NCBI GenBank assembly: GCA_965232165.1
Contig: CBDDOY010000001.1
Coordinates: forward strand, 1,240,001-1,304,000
DNA from: UBA2779 sp965232165
GTDB taxonomy: Bacteria; Spirochaetota; Spirochaetia; DSM-2461
Direction: 5' to 3'
DNA length: 64,000 nucleotides
Below are positions 1 to 8,390 of this stretch, piece after piece. The notes beneath the pieces were generated by a model. That model was not told the origin of the DNA, made no database searches, and was given only the letters and a program-made list of their open reading frames with translations. Positions within the stretch are counted from its first letter, which is position 1. The number at the start of each line of letters is the position of its first letter. Made by a program: the position numbers and the translations under genes.

Positions 1-220
1 GCGGCCAAAGCCCATGAGATCCGGATATCCTGGGTGGGCGCCTATCCCGACATTGTGCGACTTGGCTGCCAGAACCGTTGCGTTCATGACGAGGGGGTCG
101 CCGGCATGCCCTCCGCAGGCGACATTGGCCGAGCTGATATAGGGCATAACCTGATTACATGCCCACAGTATAACGCCCGAAGCTTTCCCCCATATCACAG
201 TTCAGGTCTATAGTTTTCAT
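1..220 (-). pseudogene. pxpA: 5-oxoprolinase subunit A (LamB/YcsF family), 5' part, frameshifted
   Basis: Read on the minus strand from the ATG at 220, the product starts MKTIDLNCDMGESFGRYTVG, the signature N-terminus of the LamB/YcsF family (PxpA, a subunit of the ATP-dependent 5-oxoprolinase PxpABC). After about 20 codons the frame hits TAA. Shifting by one base near 151-160 restores family sequence (VMPYISSANVACGGHAGDP, then GIGAHPGYPDLMGFGR) up to the window edge. A GGAG ribosome site precedes the ATG. The frameshift could be a real decay mutation or a sequencing error; a decayed regulator immediately upstream favours real decay. The rest of the gene lies outside the window. Confidence 0.75.
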
Positions 221-243
221 TTTGTTTCTCCTTCAGGGCACTT

Positions 244-937
244 CTATGACACCATGAATCGAATAATTCTATCTCTGAAGCTTTGGACATGTTTTTCCAA
301 AACTTCTTTAAGAGCCATAAGTTCTTTAGCCTCCAGGCAAGCGATGATCCTATCATGCTCTTCTATGACATTGATGTAGTGCTCATTCAAATTATCATCC
401 GGCTCCATTCTGGTATTGAAAGACAGATAGGAAAGGCGTTTGGCTTCCGTCCGAACGTCTTGAATGGCCCGAATGAAGAATTCATTTTGGGTTGCCTTGG
501 CGAAATTCAGATGAAAACAGTGATTGTTTCCTACCACTGCCGAGAGACCGGCCTTCCTGAACGGCCTTTTTAATGAGTGCGTTGTCTTTCCGCATCTCCT
601 GGATGATACCGCTGCAGTTCTTAGTTACGGAGATTTCTGCCGCTCCGCACTCGAATATACTCATTGCCTCAAACATGGCCTTGATATCCTGAATAGTGAT
701 GGGACGGACTATCATCCCATGGTTGGGATGGGATTCCACCATCCTCTCTCCACGAAGACGAACGAGGGCCTCCCTGATAGGAGTGCGTCCGATGCCCAGG
801 TCCTTCATGAGCTGGCTTTCATTGAGGTTCTGGCTGGGTTTGTATTCCAGGCAAATGATGCGCTAGACTATGGCATTGTAGGCAAAAACGGCAAGGGGTT
901 GTCCAGATGCCTTCTTCGAATTGGATCTTGCTTTCAT
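244..937 (-). pseudogene. GntR/FadR-family transcriptional regulator, disrupted
   Basis: The minus-strand reading starts at the ATG at 937 (GGAG upstream) with MKARSNSKKASGQPLAVFAYNAIV, then meets an in-frame TAG at 863-865 where the family usually has a charged residue. It continues RIICLEYKPSQNL and into the winged-helix motif GIGRTPIREALVRL, followed by the FadR-type C-terminal ligand domain. A second lesion, a frameshift near 540, separates this from the C-terminal half (HLNFAKATQNEFFIRAIQDV to the stop at 244). The pxpA fragment follows 23 bp downstream in the same direction, so this was probably the local regulator of an oxoproline or related catabolic operon. With two lesions it is unlikely to be functional. 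Confidence 0.75.
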
Positions 938-1508
938 CAATCTGCTCCTGGCTGTTCCTGTGAAATCCAGTCCACCGTAACACATCGTCTGTATTTATTC
1001 TACTCGATCACCTTGTTTTCTCAATACAGTATATCAAAAATATATCTCATGCTCCATGCGATTGTTTGCTGTTGGATACTTCTTGCTTCTCTCCCGATTG
1101 CGGACATTCTGTTGAGATTCTCATGATTTTTCATCCGCAGATTGACGCAAATTAAAACCGGTCTTTTATGTTGAAGATTCTTTGCTCCGGTAAATAAACC
1201 GGCGAGTACGCTTCCGGCTCATACGGAATGTGTAAATGCTCAAACTCTTTTTCCAGTATTCCGGTAGACTGCTTTCAGAAAACTCCCCGTTCCCGGTGAG
1301 CCGTTATCGCAGCCCGATGAGGGCATGAATTCCATCACCTCTCATTTTGTATGCGGGAATCTGCGGGCTCTTCAGCATTTGTATCAGTCTCCGCAGACTA
1401 CACGGATTCCCGCAGATTAAAAACCAGGTCAAAGCAGGATACATAGTTTTATACCTTCTCAAACCGGACAGTAAATGTTACAGTACACCGAAGATATGGA
1501 GGTGTAGA
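938..1508. other. Intergenic region without a recognisable gene
   Basis: No convincing coding sequence was found. The segment contains short phrases of the type GCAGATTAAAA (near 1137-1158 and 1398-1425), a low-level dispersed motif also seen near 37638-37660. Open frames here have no family resemblance. Confidence 0.4.
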
Positions 1509-1958
1509 ATGATTGTTGATCTAATCAGAAATGCAGGAATCTACGAGGGCTTGTCTGAGGGTGTCGTAAAAGGACTGGAACTTCTGAAGGATTCAAACTT
1601 AACCGCACAGGAGGACGGCAGATATGAAGTAATCGGCGACGATCTATTCTACTTGATCCAGCGGTATTCAACCAAGAAAAAGGAAGATGTTCTGTTTGAA
1701 GCCCACAGGGACTATATCGATATACAGGCGGTCATCGAAGGGGAAGAGACAATAGGCTACGGGCCTGCCGGGAGAATGGGAATGGTCATTCAGCCGTATG
1801 AGCCGGATGTCATCAAATATGCCGATCCGCCGGTCTTTACCGAACTCAAATTGACCGCTGGGATGTTTGCAGTATTCTACCCTGACGATGCCCATAAACC
1901 CTGCTATCACACCAATGAATCCAGCGTGCATAAACTGGTGGTGAAAGTGAAAATATAG
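1509..1958 (+). CDS. YhcH/YjgK/YiaL family protein (DUF386 cupin fold)
   Basis: A 149-residue protein of the YhcH/YiaL/EbgC family, small cupin-like beta-barrel proteins linked to sialic acid, uronate and galactoside metabolism, some with sugar anomerase activity. Family landmarks are the start MIVDLIRNAGIYEGLS, the central HRDYIDIQAVIEGEE and the C-terminal PDDAHKPCYH with conserved metal-type histidines. The ATG at 1509 is chosen because GGAGGT lies just upstream (about 1498-1503); the frame is open further upstream but without a ribosome site. It is a single gene about 85 bp before hflK and need not be functionally linked to it. The exact substrate cannot be told from sequence. Confidence 0.85.
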   Translation: MIVDLIRNAGIYEGLSEGVVKGLELLKDSNLTAQEDGRYEVIGDDLFYLIQRYSTKKKEDVLFEAHRDYIDIQAVIEGEETIGYGPAGRMGMVIQPYEPDVIKYADPPVFTELKLTAGMFAVFYPDDAHKPCYHTNESSVHKLVVKVKI

Positions 1959-2043
1959 AGCATTGATGTGATTAGAAGGTTAAAAGGGAATCTCTGTCCT
2001 TGATACTATTCCCAAGACCATGTACCGTGATGGCGGAGGTCTC

Positions 2044-3051
2044 ATGTCAGAGCAGAAAGTTGCCCCTCAGAGGGCACAGGGCCGTATCAGCAATGGGCTC
2101 ATCGCTGGAATTGTCGTCCTAGCCGCTATCGGCTTAGTCGCAGCATCGAGTATTTACACGGTGGATGCCAACGAACGCGGGGTTGTCTCGCGTTTCGGCC
2201 GCTACCATGCCACGGTTGCGGAGGGTCTGCATTTCAAAGCGCCCTTCAATGTCGACAGGGTGTACAAGGTTCCCCAGGTAGTGCTCTCGAAGCAGTTCGG
2301 TTTTCGAACGGTGCAGGCCGGAGTCACCACCACCTATGATCAGAGGGACTACTCACACGAATCCGAGATGCTCACGGGCGATCTCAACATCGTTGATGTC
2401 ACCTGGATCATCGAGTATCGCATCACCGATCCGCGGGCATGGCTCTTCCATGTAGATAACAGCCGGATAGCGGGAACCCGCACCGAAGACAACAGGGACA
2501 AGACCCTCCGTGATGTCACTCAGTCAGTGGTGAATGGCCTGGTGGGAGACAGGGCTATTCTGGATGTCATCAGCACGGAGAAGGACACTATCGAATACCT
2601 CAGCAAGCAGATGATTCAGGATACGCTCGATCTCTATGAACTCGGCGTGAGCATCACTGAAGTGAAGCTGCAGCAGGTTGAGCCGCCCAAGGGGGAGGTT
2701 CAGGATGCCTTTGAAGACGTAAACAAGGCCACCCAGGACAGGGAACGTCTTATCAACGAGGGCGAACAGGCCTATTACGCCGAAATACCCCGTATTGAGG
2801 GCGAGGCCAAGCAGATGATGGCCGAGGCGGAGGGCTACAGGCAGGCCCGCATCAACTACGCCAAGGCCGAGGTGGCAATGTTCCAGGCCATACTTCAGGA
2901 GTACCGGCGTTCGCCTCGGGTGACTCGTGAACGACTCTATTATGAGACGCTGGCCAAGGTGTTTGCCAATGAGGAAAACACCGATCTCATTGACAAGAAC
3001 CTGGAGAATTTTCTTCCGCTTAAGAATATCGGAGCGGGAGCCGGAGAGTAA
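2044..3051 (+). CDS. hflK: HflK-type membrane protease modulator (SPFH/band 7)
   Basis: A 335-residue SPFH protein. HflK and HflC form a membrane complex that surrounds and modulates the AAA protease FtsH. A short N-terminal cytoplasmic stretch is followed by one membrane segment (about residues 15-35, GLIAGIVVLAAIGLVAASSI). The band 7 domain begins VDANERGVVSRFGRY, and the alanine- and glutamate-rich helical region EGEAKQMMAEAEGYRQARI follows. The start is placed at 2044 because GGAGGT sits at 2035-2040; an in-frame ATG at 2020 has no such site. hflC starts one base after the stop, so the two are an operon. A member of the wider stomatin family is a weaker alternative, but the tandem pair supports HflK. 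Confidence 0.92.
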   Translation: MSEQKVAPQRAQGRISNGLIAGIVVLAAIGLVAASSIYTVDANERGVVSRFGRYHATVAEGLHFKAPFNVDRVYKVPQVVLSKQFGFRTVQAGVTTTYDQRDYSHESEMLTGDLNIVDVTWIIEYRITDPRAWLFHVDNSRIAGTRTEDNRDKTLRDVTQSVVNGLVGDRAILDVISTEKDTIEYLSKQMIQDTLDLYELGVSITEVKLQQVEPPKGEVQDAFEDVNKATQDRERLINEGEQAYYAEIPRIEGEAKQMMAEAEGYRQARINYAKAEVAMFQAILQEYRRSPRVTRERLYYETLAKVFANEENTDLIDKNLENFLPLKNIGAGAGE

Positions 3052-3052
3052 A

Positions 3053-4075
3053 ATGAATAAGCTTATAAAAACCTTCATGCCTGTAATAATCGTCGCCATA
3101 CTGTTTATTATGCTCAAGCCGTTTTTCATCGTGTCGGAGGGAGAGCAGTCCGTTGTCACACGTTTCGGGCGCATCGTTGCGGTGCATACCGAGGCCGGAT
3201 TGAAATTCAAGGTTCCGGCCATAGATCAAATCACCCGCTATTCCAAGAAGATACTCTCCTGGGACGGCGAGCCTCAGCGCATGCCCACCAGTGAAAACCA
3301 GTACATCTGGGTGGATACGTCCGCCCGCTGGCGCATTGTCGCACCGGAGGTCTTCTATCAGCGGGTCAATGTTATGGATCAGGCCTATGCGCGGCTGGAT
3401 AATGTCATCGAATCGGCCGTCCGCACCGTTGTATCGCAGTATCCGCTCACCGAATCGGTGCGTTCGACGAACATCATCCTGGAATCTGAAAACGTGATAC
3501 TGGATTTCCAAACCGAGGCTCAGGCCGCCGCCGATGCGGCTGCCGAAAACAGGGCATTGGGCGTATCGGCAAATACCGAAGAAGGCGGTACGACCAATAT
3601 TTTGGAAAGCGCCTTCGCCCCCATATTGCACGGACGCAAGGCCCTCTCCACCGAGATGCTCAGCCGCTCCCAGTCTTCCATGCCCGAGTACGGCATTGAT
3701 CTTCTGGACGTGGTCATACGGCAGATTCGGTATTCCGACGATCTGACCCAATCGGTGTACGACAGGATGATCTCTGAGCGGCAGAAGGTGGCGACCGGTT
3801 ATCGCTCCGATGGAAACGGGTTAAAGGCCGAATGGTTAGGAAGACTGAACAGAGACCGTGATATCAAACTGACCGAAGCCGAAACAAGGGCCGCCCTGAT
3901 CCGGGCCGATGGCGATGCCGAGGCGGCGCGTATCTATGCCGAGGCCTACAACGCCGATGCCGAATTCTACAGCTTCTGGAAGGCCCTGGAAACCTATCAG
4001 CAAGTGCTCCCCGGTCAGAAGAAGGTGTTGAGCACCGATATGGATTTCTTCAGATATCTGTATGACATTGATTGA
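3053..4075 (+). CDS. hflC: HflC-type membrane protease modulator (SPFH/band 7)
   Basis: A 340-residue partner of HflK. It has an N-terminal signal anchor (MNKLIKTFMPVIIVAILFIM) and then the HflC-like start of the SPFH domain (VSEGEQSVVTRFGRIV). The characteristic helical tail has tyrosine and arginine motifs (MISERQKVATGYRSDGNG, ADGDAEAARIYAEAY) and ends FFRYLYDID. The ATG at 3053 follows the hflK stop by one base, with GGAG about ten bases upstream. Translational coupling is likely, matching the fixed stoichiometry of the HflKC-FtsH complex. It is followed by a small hairpin (4124-4165) that may terminate transcription. Confidence 0.92.
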   Translation: MNKLIKTFMPVIIVAILFIMLKPFFIVSEGEQSVVTRFGRIVAVHTEAGLKFKVPAIDQITRYSKKILSWDGEPQRMPTSENQYIWVDTSARWRIVAPEVFYQRVNVMDQAYARLDNVIESAVRTVVSQYPLTESVRSTNIILESENVILDFQTEAQAAADAAAENRALGVSANTEEGGTTNILESAFAPILHGRKALSTEMLSRSQSSMPEYGIDLLDVVIRQIRYSDDLTQSVYDRMISERQKVATGYRSDGNGLKAEWLGRLNRDRDIKLTEAETRAALIRADGDAEAARIYAEAYNADAEFYSFWKALETYQQVLPGQKKVLSTDMDFFRYLYDID

Positions 4076-4123
4076 CCGTCTTGCTGTGTCATGGCAGAGT
4101 CCGCCTAATGAATCTCAACTTAT

Positions 4124-4165
4124 GGGCATCTCTGAAAAACCCCGTTTTCGGTTTTAGAGGTGCCC
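4124..4165. repeat. Minimal MITE-A palindrome, possible terminator of hflC
   Basis: A 42-bp inverted repeat whose arms are the family A ends (GGGCATCTCTGAAAAACC and its near-complement ending AGAGGTGCCC), with only about 8 bases between them. It looks like a family A element reduced to its terminal repeats. As RNA it would form a long stem about 50 bp after the hflC stop, so it may act as a terminator or 3' stabiliser. Confidence 0.6.
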
Positions 4166-4174
4166 TTTACTATA

Positions 4175-4442
4175 GTGCCCCGAAGAATGTGGTTATTTCC
4201 ATACCCTGAATTCGCTGCGGTCCGGGACTTCTTGAATCCGCCTAATACACTGTCAGGAAAAGAATTAACAGACTGATCACCCCGGACTTCATTGACGGCC
4301 ATCGGGGATGGAATTTATACAGGTTCCAGTTATTCAGCCTGATTAAGCAAATTTGGCGCATTCCCGGGCAGAAAAGGTTTTAGAGCATTCTCGTAACTCG
4401 TTTTTTCACCAGACTATATCTCGCCACTAAGCTTCTGGGCAC
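4175..4442. repeat. MITE family B, copy 1
   Basis: About 268 bp bounded by inverted ends GTGCCCCGAAG and CTTCTGGGCAC. The interior is shared, in opposite orientation, with 59460-59748 (for example the phrases around 4190-4240 and 59690-59745), and its last 60 bp match 47908-47985. No coding capacity is evident, so it fits a non-autonomous element whose transposase is not in the window. Confidence 0.6.
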
Positions 4443-4709
4443 TGTATAAGGATTCCAGAAGACTGGAAGTAAATCGGCATTATCGCTATCAACAGAAAAG
4501 GGCAAAAAAACGTTTGCAGACAAATACGGGACAGAGATTATATTCACGCCGAAGCAGTGAAGTGGAGAACGTTTTTGGAGACATGAAACATAACCAGAAA
4601 TTCACACATTTCAACCTGCGGGGATTGGAAAAAGTGCAGGCTGAGGCTGTATATGATGGCGTATAATCTGCGCAAAATGGGAGTGACGGGGACGTTCAGG
4701 CTTGTGAAC
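4443..4709 (+). pseudogene. IS1182-family transposase C-terminal remnant
   Basis: In-frame sequence from about 4443 reads YKDSRRLEVNRHYRYQQKR, then RRSSEVENVFGDMKHNQKF and FNLRGLEKVQAEAVY, the conserved C-terminus of IS1182 transposases (E-VFGD-K motif and LRGLEKV). One frameshift near 4650 is needed to continue with MMAYNLRKMG. The N-terminal two-thirds are missing, replaced by the family B element. It is a dead fragment. Confidence 0.75.
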
Positions 4710-5036
4710 AGTCTTTCAGTCTATATTCAAGTGTTTTCTCATTTATGGCTTGTATTGGCCGGATATCTGCCGTGGGCGATTTATCGGGCCGATGCTGAAA
4801 ATCGAAGGATTTCGAGAAGTATTCAATTAAATCACTGTTTTTTCGGCTGTTGATGCGTTTCTGATACAGCCCCATGGCCATCACCCCAATCCCAAGATTT
4901 TTCCCCCCAGCTTCAATATAGAGATCGTCTATTGGCAGATTTCCGCCCAGGGAGGGAACCAAAACTAAAACAGCATAGGGGGGCTGAATTCAGTTCATTA
5001 CTCCACCATCTGCAAGCCTAATCTGTTTACCATCTA
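4710..5036. other. Intergenic, no feature recognised
   Basis: This stretch sits between an IS1182 remnant and a family A MITE. Open frames exist on both strands but none resembles a known family, and none has a convincing ribosome site. It may be leftover insertion-element flank. Confidence 0.35.
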
Positions 5037-5229
5037 GGGCACCTCTAAGAAACAGCTTTAGGAAATTGACGAAGAAATATTTTTTGTCGATACAAGGCGG
5101 CCTGTCTGCGTGCGGACACGCACAGGCAGGCAAAAGCGGAGCTAGCTTAAGCTACGTGAGCATTTTGACAACGCAGTAGCGGCGGAAAAGTTCGAGTCAA
5201 GAACTAAATGGGGTTTTTTAGAGGTGCCC
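5037..5229. repeat. MITE family A, full copy (193 bp) with an inserted hairpin
   Basis: Terminal inverted repeats GGGCACCTCTAAGAAACAG and GTTTTTTAGAGGTGCCC bound the family A interior (TTAGGAAATTGACGAAG, GTCGATACAAGGCGG, CATTTTGACAACGCAGTAGCG, GAGTCAAGAACTAAATGG). It is longer than the usual 143-163 bp because a palindrome of about 30 bp (5093-5123) interrupts the phrase GGCGG/CAAAAGCGG. Flanks are TCTA and TTAT, so no exact target duplication remains. It lies 135 bp upstream of the protease gene and could affect its transcription. Confidence 0.8.
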
Positions 5230-5364
5230 TTATCAGATTAGAATTATAGTGTTTCTCTGATGCTTTTTCTATTGTCTTGCAGAGGAATTCGGCGCTATAC
5301 TACCCACAGATTCTGGAGACGGGCCATAAAAATACCCTCTTGCAGATTTCAGGAGGAACTGTCA

Positions 5365-7128
5365 ATGGAAAATGAAAAACCTAAAGGCTTCCAGCGAAAA
5401 AATCTGGTTATTCTATTGCTCATACTTTTTTGGCCCCTTGGCTTAGCAGCATTGGCAATGAACAAAACCTTCCGGAAAAGCATAAAAACTGTGTTGTTCA
5501 TCATATTTGGACTCATCGGTGCTTTTCAGTTGCTTTTCACGATCATCACCCTTGTTGAATATCAAGAGGGAAGCCTCATAGAACGATTCCACGCCAGTAT
5601 CCGTGTTTTTTCTGGATTGGAAGAGGATGAGGAAGAAGTGGTATATCCACAACTTCTACCTGGACAAAGCATGGATGGTTTCATTGACATGAACCAGGAT
5701 CCTTATCAGATATACCGCGTAGAAATTCCTGAAACGGCTTTGGGAATAAGAATTTCTATTACTGACGCCACTGAAGACTTGGATTTAGACCTTCATTACG
5801 GGGATGACATATCAGAAGACGCAGATTTTCATGCCCATTCCAGCGATTCACTGGAGGTTTTGTATCTGTATAAACAATATGAAAGTTGGTTCCCTTCGGG
5901 AGAATATCTGCTCCAGGTTATGTACCAGGATCAGTTCCATCCCAGGGAGAACGGCAAAAAAACTGATGAACTCCCCTATACGGTGCGATATGATACTTTC
6001 GATGCCGTCACGATGGGGCAGCCCTTGTTCCCTGATACTCCTATCGAAGGTGTGGCAAATTATGAATCCGGCTATCTTGCCCATTATGTGCTGAAACTAC
6101 CGCCGGAAACAGATGCTTTCCGAATAGATGTACTTGATACGCCGGGAGATATCGATCTTTATCTTTCCCTGAACAATCCGGCGCCCCTCCACGATGAATT
6201 TCTTGTCATTGCCGGAGGCCTCAGCGGTGCTGAAAGCATAATTGTAGACACCTCTCAAATAATAGCTAACAAAACTGCCGACTCCCCTGATGAGGGAGAA
6301 ACGGAATCATCGGGCAATAAGGGAGCCGAAGCATCCGGAGAAGAAGAAACGGAATCTCCACAAGATACAGAGCAGTACTATTTGACCGTGATGGGAACGA
6401 AGAATCCATTGGAACTTGATGGGGTGGTGATTCCGCCCATCCCATTCCGTCTTATGGCGGCGCTTGGAACTGCAGTGCCGGATACTGCTCCTTCACCACC
6501 AATTCTGCCGTTGGATAACAAAGGATTTGATGCGGCAAGGCTGGCCACTGTGGAACTGTTCAGCCCTTCCGGCTCTGTGGGTTCAGGAAGCCTTATAGGT
6601 TCTGACGGTCTTATCATTACCAATAAACATGTTGCTCGCGATGGTGGTAAAACACCCGATATGTTGGTCGGCATTACACTGGAATCCTCTATGCCAAGCA
6701 AAGTTCTGTTTATTGCAGAAGTCGTACAACTGCATCCTGAAGAAGATCTGGCGCTACTCCGTATTACAAAAGACCGATGGGAGCGGCCTTTACCGGAAGG
6801 ATACCGTTTTCCAGCCCAGTCCGTAGGAAATTCCGCATCGCTTATTCCTGGAGATACCCTGATGGTTCTTGGTTACCCCATTGTAGGTTCCGGTATAACA
6901 CGGTCATACTATACTCTGTCCAAGGGGATATTTTCGGGTGTTGAAGCTAGTTCATATAAAACCGATGCACTTCTTGCTCCAGGCAGTTCTGGCGGTCCTG
7001 TCTTTGATGAAAACTGGAACATGGTAGGCGTAGGCGTTCGATTGGCCGCCGAGCATGGTGCGAATCTTTCTTTTTTTATACCGCAGCACACAATACCGGA
7101 TGAGTGGTTAACGTTAAAAAATAAGTAA
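5365..7128 (+). CDS. Membrane-anchored trypsin-like serine protease with PPC-like domains
   Basis: A 587-residue protein. Two hydrophobic segments near the N-terminus (about residues 14-32 and 41-62) anchor it. The next 300 residues look like one or two bacterial pre-peptidase C-terminal (PPC) beta domains (for example YQIYRVEIPETALGIRISIT, then LDLDLHYGDD, and a second GDIDLYLSL). A Glu/Ser-rich linker leads to a chymotrypsin-fold S1 domain with the full triad: His422 in TNKHVA, Asp461 in EEDLALL and Ser542 in GSSGGP. The architecture resembles secreted HtrA-like proteases but no PDZ domain was seen. AGGAGG just upstream of the ATG at 5365 sets the start. Its role is probably envelope protein processing; the substrate is unknown. 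Confidence 0.82.
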   Translation: MENEKPKGFQRKNLVILLLILFWPLGLAALAMNKTFRKSIKTVLFIIFGLIGAFQLLFTIITLVEYQEGSLIERFHASIRVFSGLEEDEEEVVYPQLLPGQSMDGFIDMNQDPYQIYRVEIPETALGIRISITDATEDLDLDLHYGDDISEDADFHAHSSDSLEVLYLYKQYESWFPSGEYLLQVMYQDQFHPRENGKKTDELPYTVRYDTFDAVTMGQPLFPDTPIEGVANYESGYLAHYVLKLPPETDAFRIDVLDTPGDIDLYLSLNNPAPLHDEFLVIAGGLSGAESIIVDTSQIIANKTADSPDEGETESSGNKGAEASGEEETESPQDTEQYYLTVMGTKNPLELDGVVIPPIPFRLMAALGTAVPDTAPSPPILPLDNKGFDAARLATVELFSPSGSVGSGSLIGSDGLIITNKHVARDGGKTPDMLVGITLESSMPSKVLFIAEVVQLHPEEDLALLRITKDRWERPLPEGYRFPAQSVGNSASLIPGDTLMVLGYPIVGSGITRSYYTLSKGIFSGVEASSYKTDALLAPGSSGGPVFDENWNMVGVGVRLAAEHGANLSFFIPQHTIPDEWLTLKNK

Positions 7129-7330
7129 CATAAGGGCACATCTAAAAGACCTGCTGCATCAATATTGAATCGGCTCCTTATTCATAATACATTCATTCTT
7201 TCTCAGTCGGAGTCAACCAATTATTTGCAGAATATTTTCTGACTCTGTTGAAACTCAATGTACCAGTAGAGAGCCCTATTCAATTCTTCGCTTGTTCTGT
7301 ATCTCCGCTGGCAGTTCAGCCGGGTTTTGA
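7129..7330. other. Family A left-end remnant and insertion-element debris
   Basis: GGGCACATCTAAAAGAC at 7134-7150 is a diverged left end of a family A MITE just after the protease stop. The complement of about 7190-7327 reads KTRLNCQRRYRTSEELNRALY and WYIEF, which resembles the end of an integrase-core transposase, but the match is too short to assign a family. Confidence 0.4.
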
Positions 7331-7419
7331 CCCAAGTTCACCAAACTAGACAGCCTTGGTAATTTTTTACGGCCACTGAAGCCGCCATAACTCAAATTTA
7401 GGGTTACATAGGGCTTGCT

Positions 7420-7482
7420 TAGCAAGTAGTGACGGCGGAAAAGATCGAGTCAAGAACTAAATGGGGTTTTTTAGAGGTGCCC
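7420..7482. repeat. MITE family A right-end fragment
   Basis: The phrases GACGGCGGAAAAGATCGAG, TCAAGAACTAAATGGGG and the end TTTTTTAGAGGTGCCC are present; the left half is missing or replaced by unrelated sequence. The right junction is directly followed by the IS1634 transposase remnant. Confidence 0.65.
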
Positions 7483-7484
7483 TT

Positions 7485-7984
7485 AACATTACATGGAAGA
7501 AGAAAACTCAGACAGGCCGCAGTGAAGGAACTTATACACTTAGAACAAACCGGAAAGATCTGGATGACAAAAATATTTGGGAACTCTACATCATGCCTGG
7601 CCGCGCCTAGGAGTTCATTTAGGGACATGAAATCTCATCTTGGTTTTCGCCCTGACTTTCATCAGCTGGAGGGAAGGGTGCAGGCGCAAGTGTTTATATC
7701 CGTCCCGGCCTGTCACCTGATGCATGCGATTGAATGCAAGTTACGCAAGGGAGGAGATTTACGGAGGTGGAAAACAATAAGAGCTATTCTTGCCGCCCGC
7801 CAGAGAATAACCATGGAGTACGTTTCGAAGACTGAAAGAAGGTCTGCCGGTGAATAATGAAGTGAGACTCGACTCTCAGCAAGAACCGGAACATCGTAAG
7901 ATTTATGCCATCCTTGGGCTGACTGGAAATGCCTTGAACAGGCGGCTGACGACCCGTCAAATCTGTAGTGCAGACAAAAAATAG
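7485..7984 (+). pseudogene. IS1634-family transposase C-terminal remnant
   Basis: From 7488 the translation ITWKKKTQTGRSEGTYTLRT matches the transposase at 59921-61783, then continues after a frameshift with FRDMKSHLGFRPDFHQLEG, CHLMHAIECKLRKGGD and QRITMEYVSKTE. A further shift near 7850 is needed to reach ALNRRLTTRQI and the stop. The conserved catalytic glutamate region (IENSFRDMK) is damaged. It is a dead, older relative of the intact copy. Confidence 0.8.
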
Positions 7985-8164
7985 GATGTTCTTTAGAGGT
8001 GCCCTGAAGAGTTATAATTTTTTTGGTGAACTTGGGACAAGGTTCGGGGCACTCGATAAGGGTGACATTGAAGCAGCAGGGTGAAGACTGAACCTGCCCA
8101 GACAAGTTAAGTCCGGCAGAATGGCAAAGATTCTGTCCGCACAAATTGCGAAATGGCAATAGCC

Positions 8165-8280
8165 GCGCAAGGGATTGAAACGGAAATGCCGCTGGCTGCC
8201 CCGGCGATTGGCAATGAGCCGGGGGCAGGCTGCCAGAATAAGGCATTGGAGTGAAAAGCCCGACCCGAAGGGTTGCGCCC
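8165..8280. repeat. REP-like family C, copy 1
   Basis: A 116-bp unit beginning GCGCAAGGGATTG and ending CCCGAAGGGTTGCGCCC, whose ends are complementary. Internal complementary stretches (around CCCCGGCGATTGGC and GAGCCGGGGGCAGG) suggest a branched fold. It lies downstream of secA (which is on the minus strand and ends at 8391). The same unit recurs at 28486, 31568, 37415, 48090 and 59248. Confidence 0.75.
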
Positions 8281-8390
8281 AAATATTGATTTTGAATATT
8301 GCGGGACCCTCGTCTCAGGAGCCTTCAGCGGAATCTTTCAAACTCGCAGAAACCGAAAACGGGGGAGGCGCCGTATCCGCGGCGGAAGTT

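Larger units (their letters stand above)
7331..8036 (+). mobile_element. IS1634-family remnant, 706 bp, with MITE-A sequence in it
   Basis: The element begins CCCAAGTTCACCA and ends with the complement GGTGAACTTGGG, the same terminal repeats as the intact IS1634 copy at 59873-62003. The interior holds only the last quarter of the transposase plus a family A right end. No target duplication is visible. The first 38 bases are shared with the chimeric element at 11700. Confidence 0.7.

Noticed and set aside
4696..4962. Minus-strand 88-codon open frame near the IS1182 remnant
   Set aside because: No recognisable motif or ribosome site; it lies in insertion-element debris.
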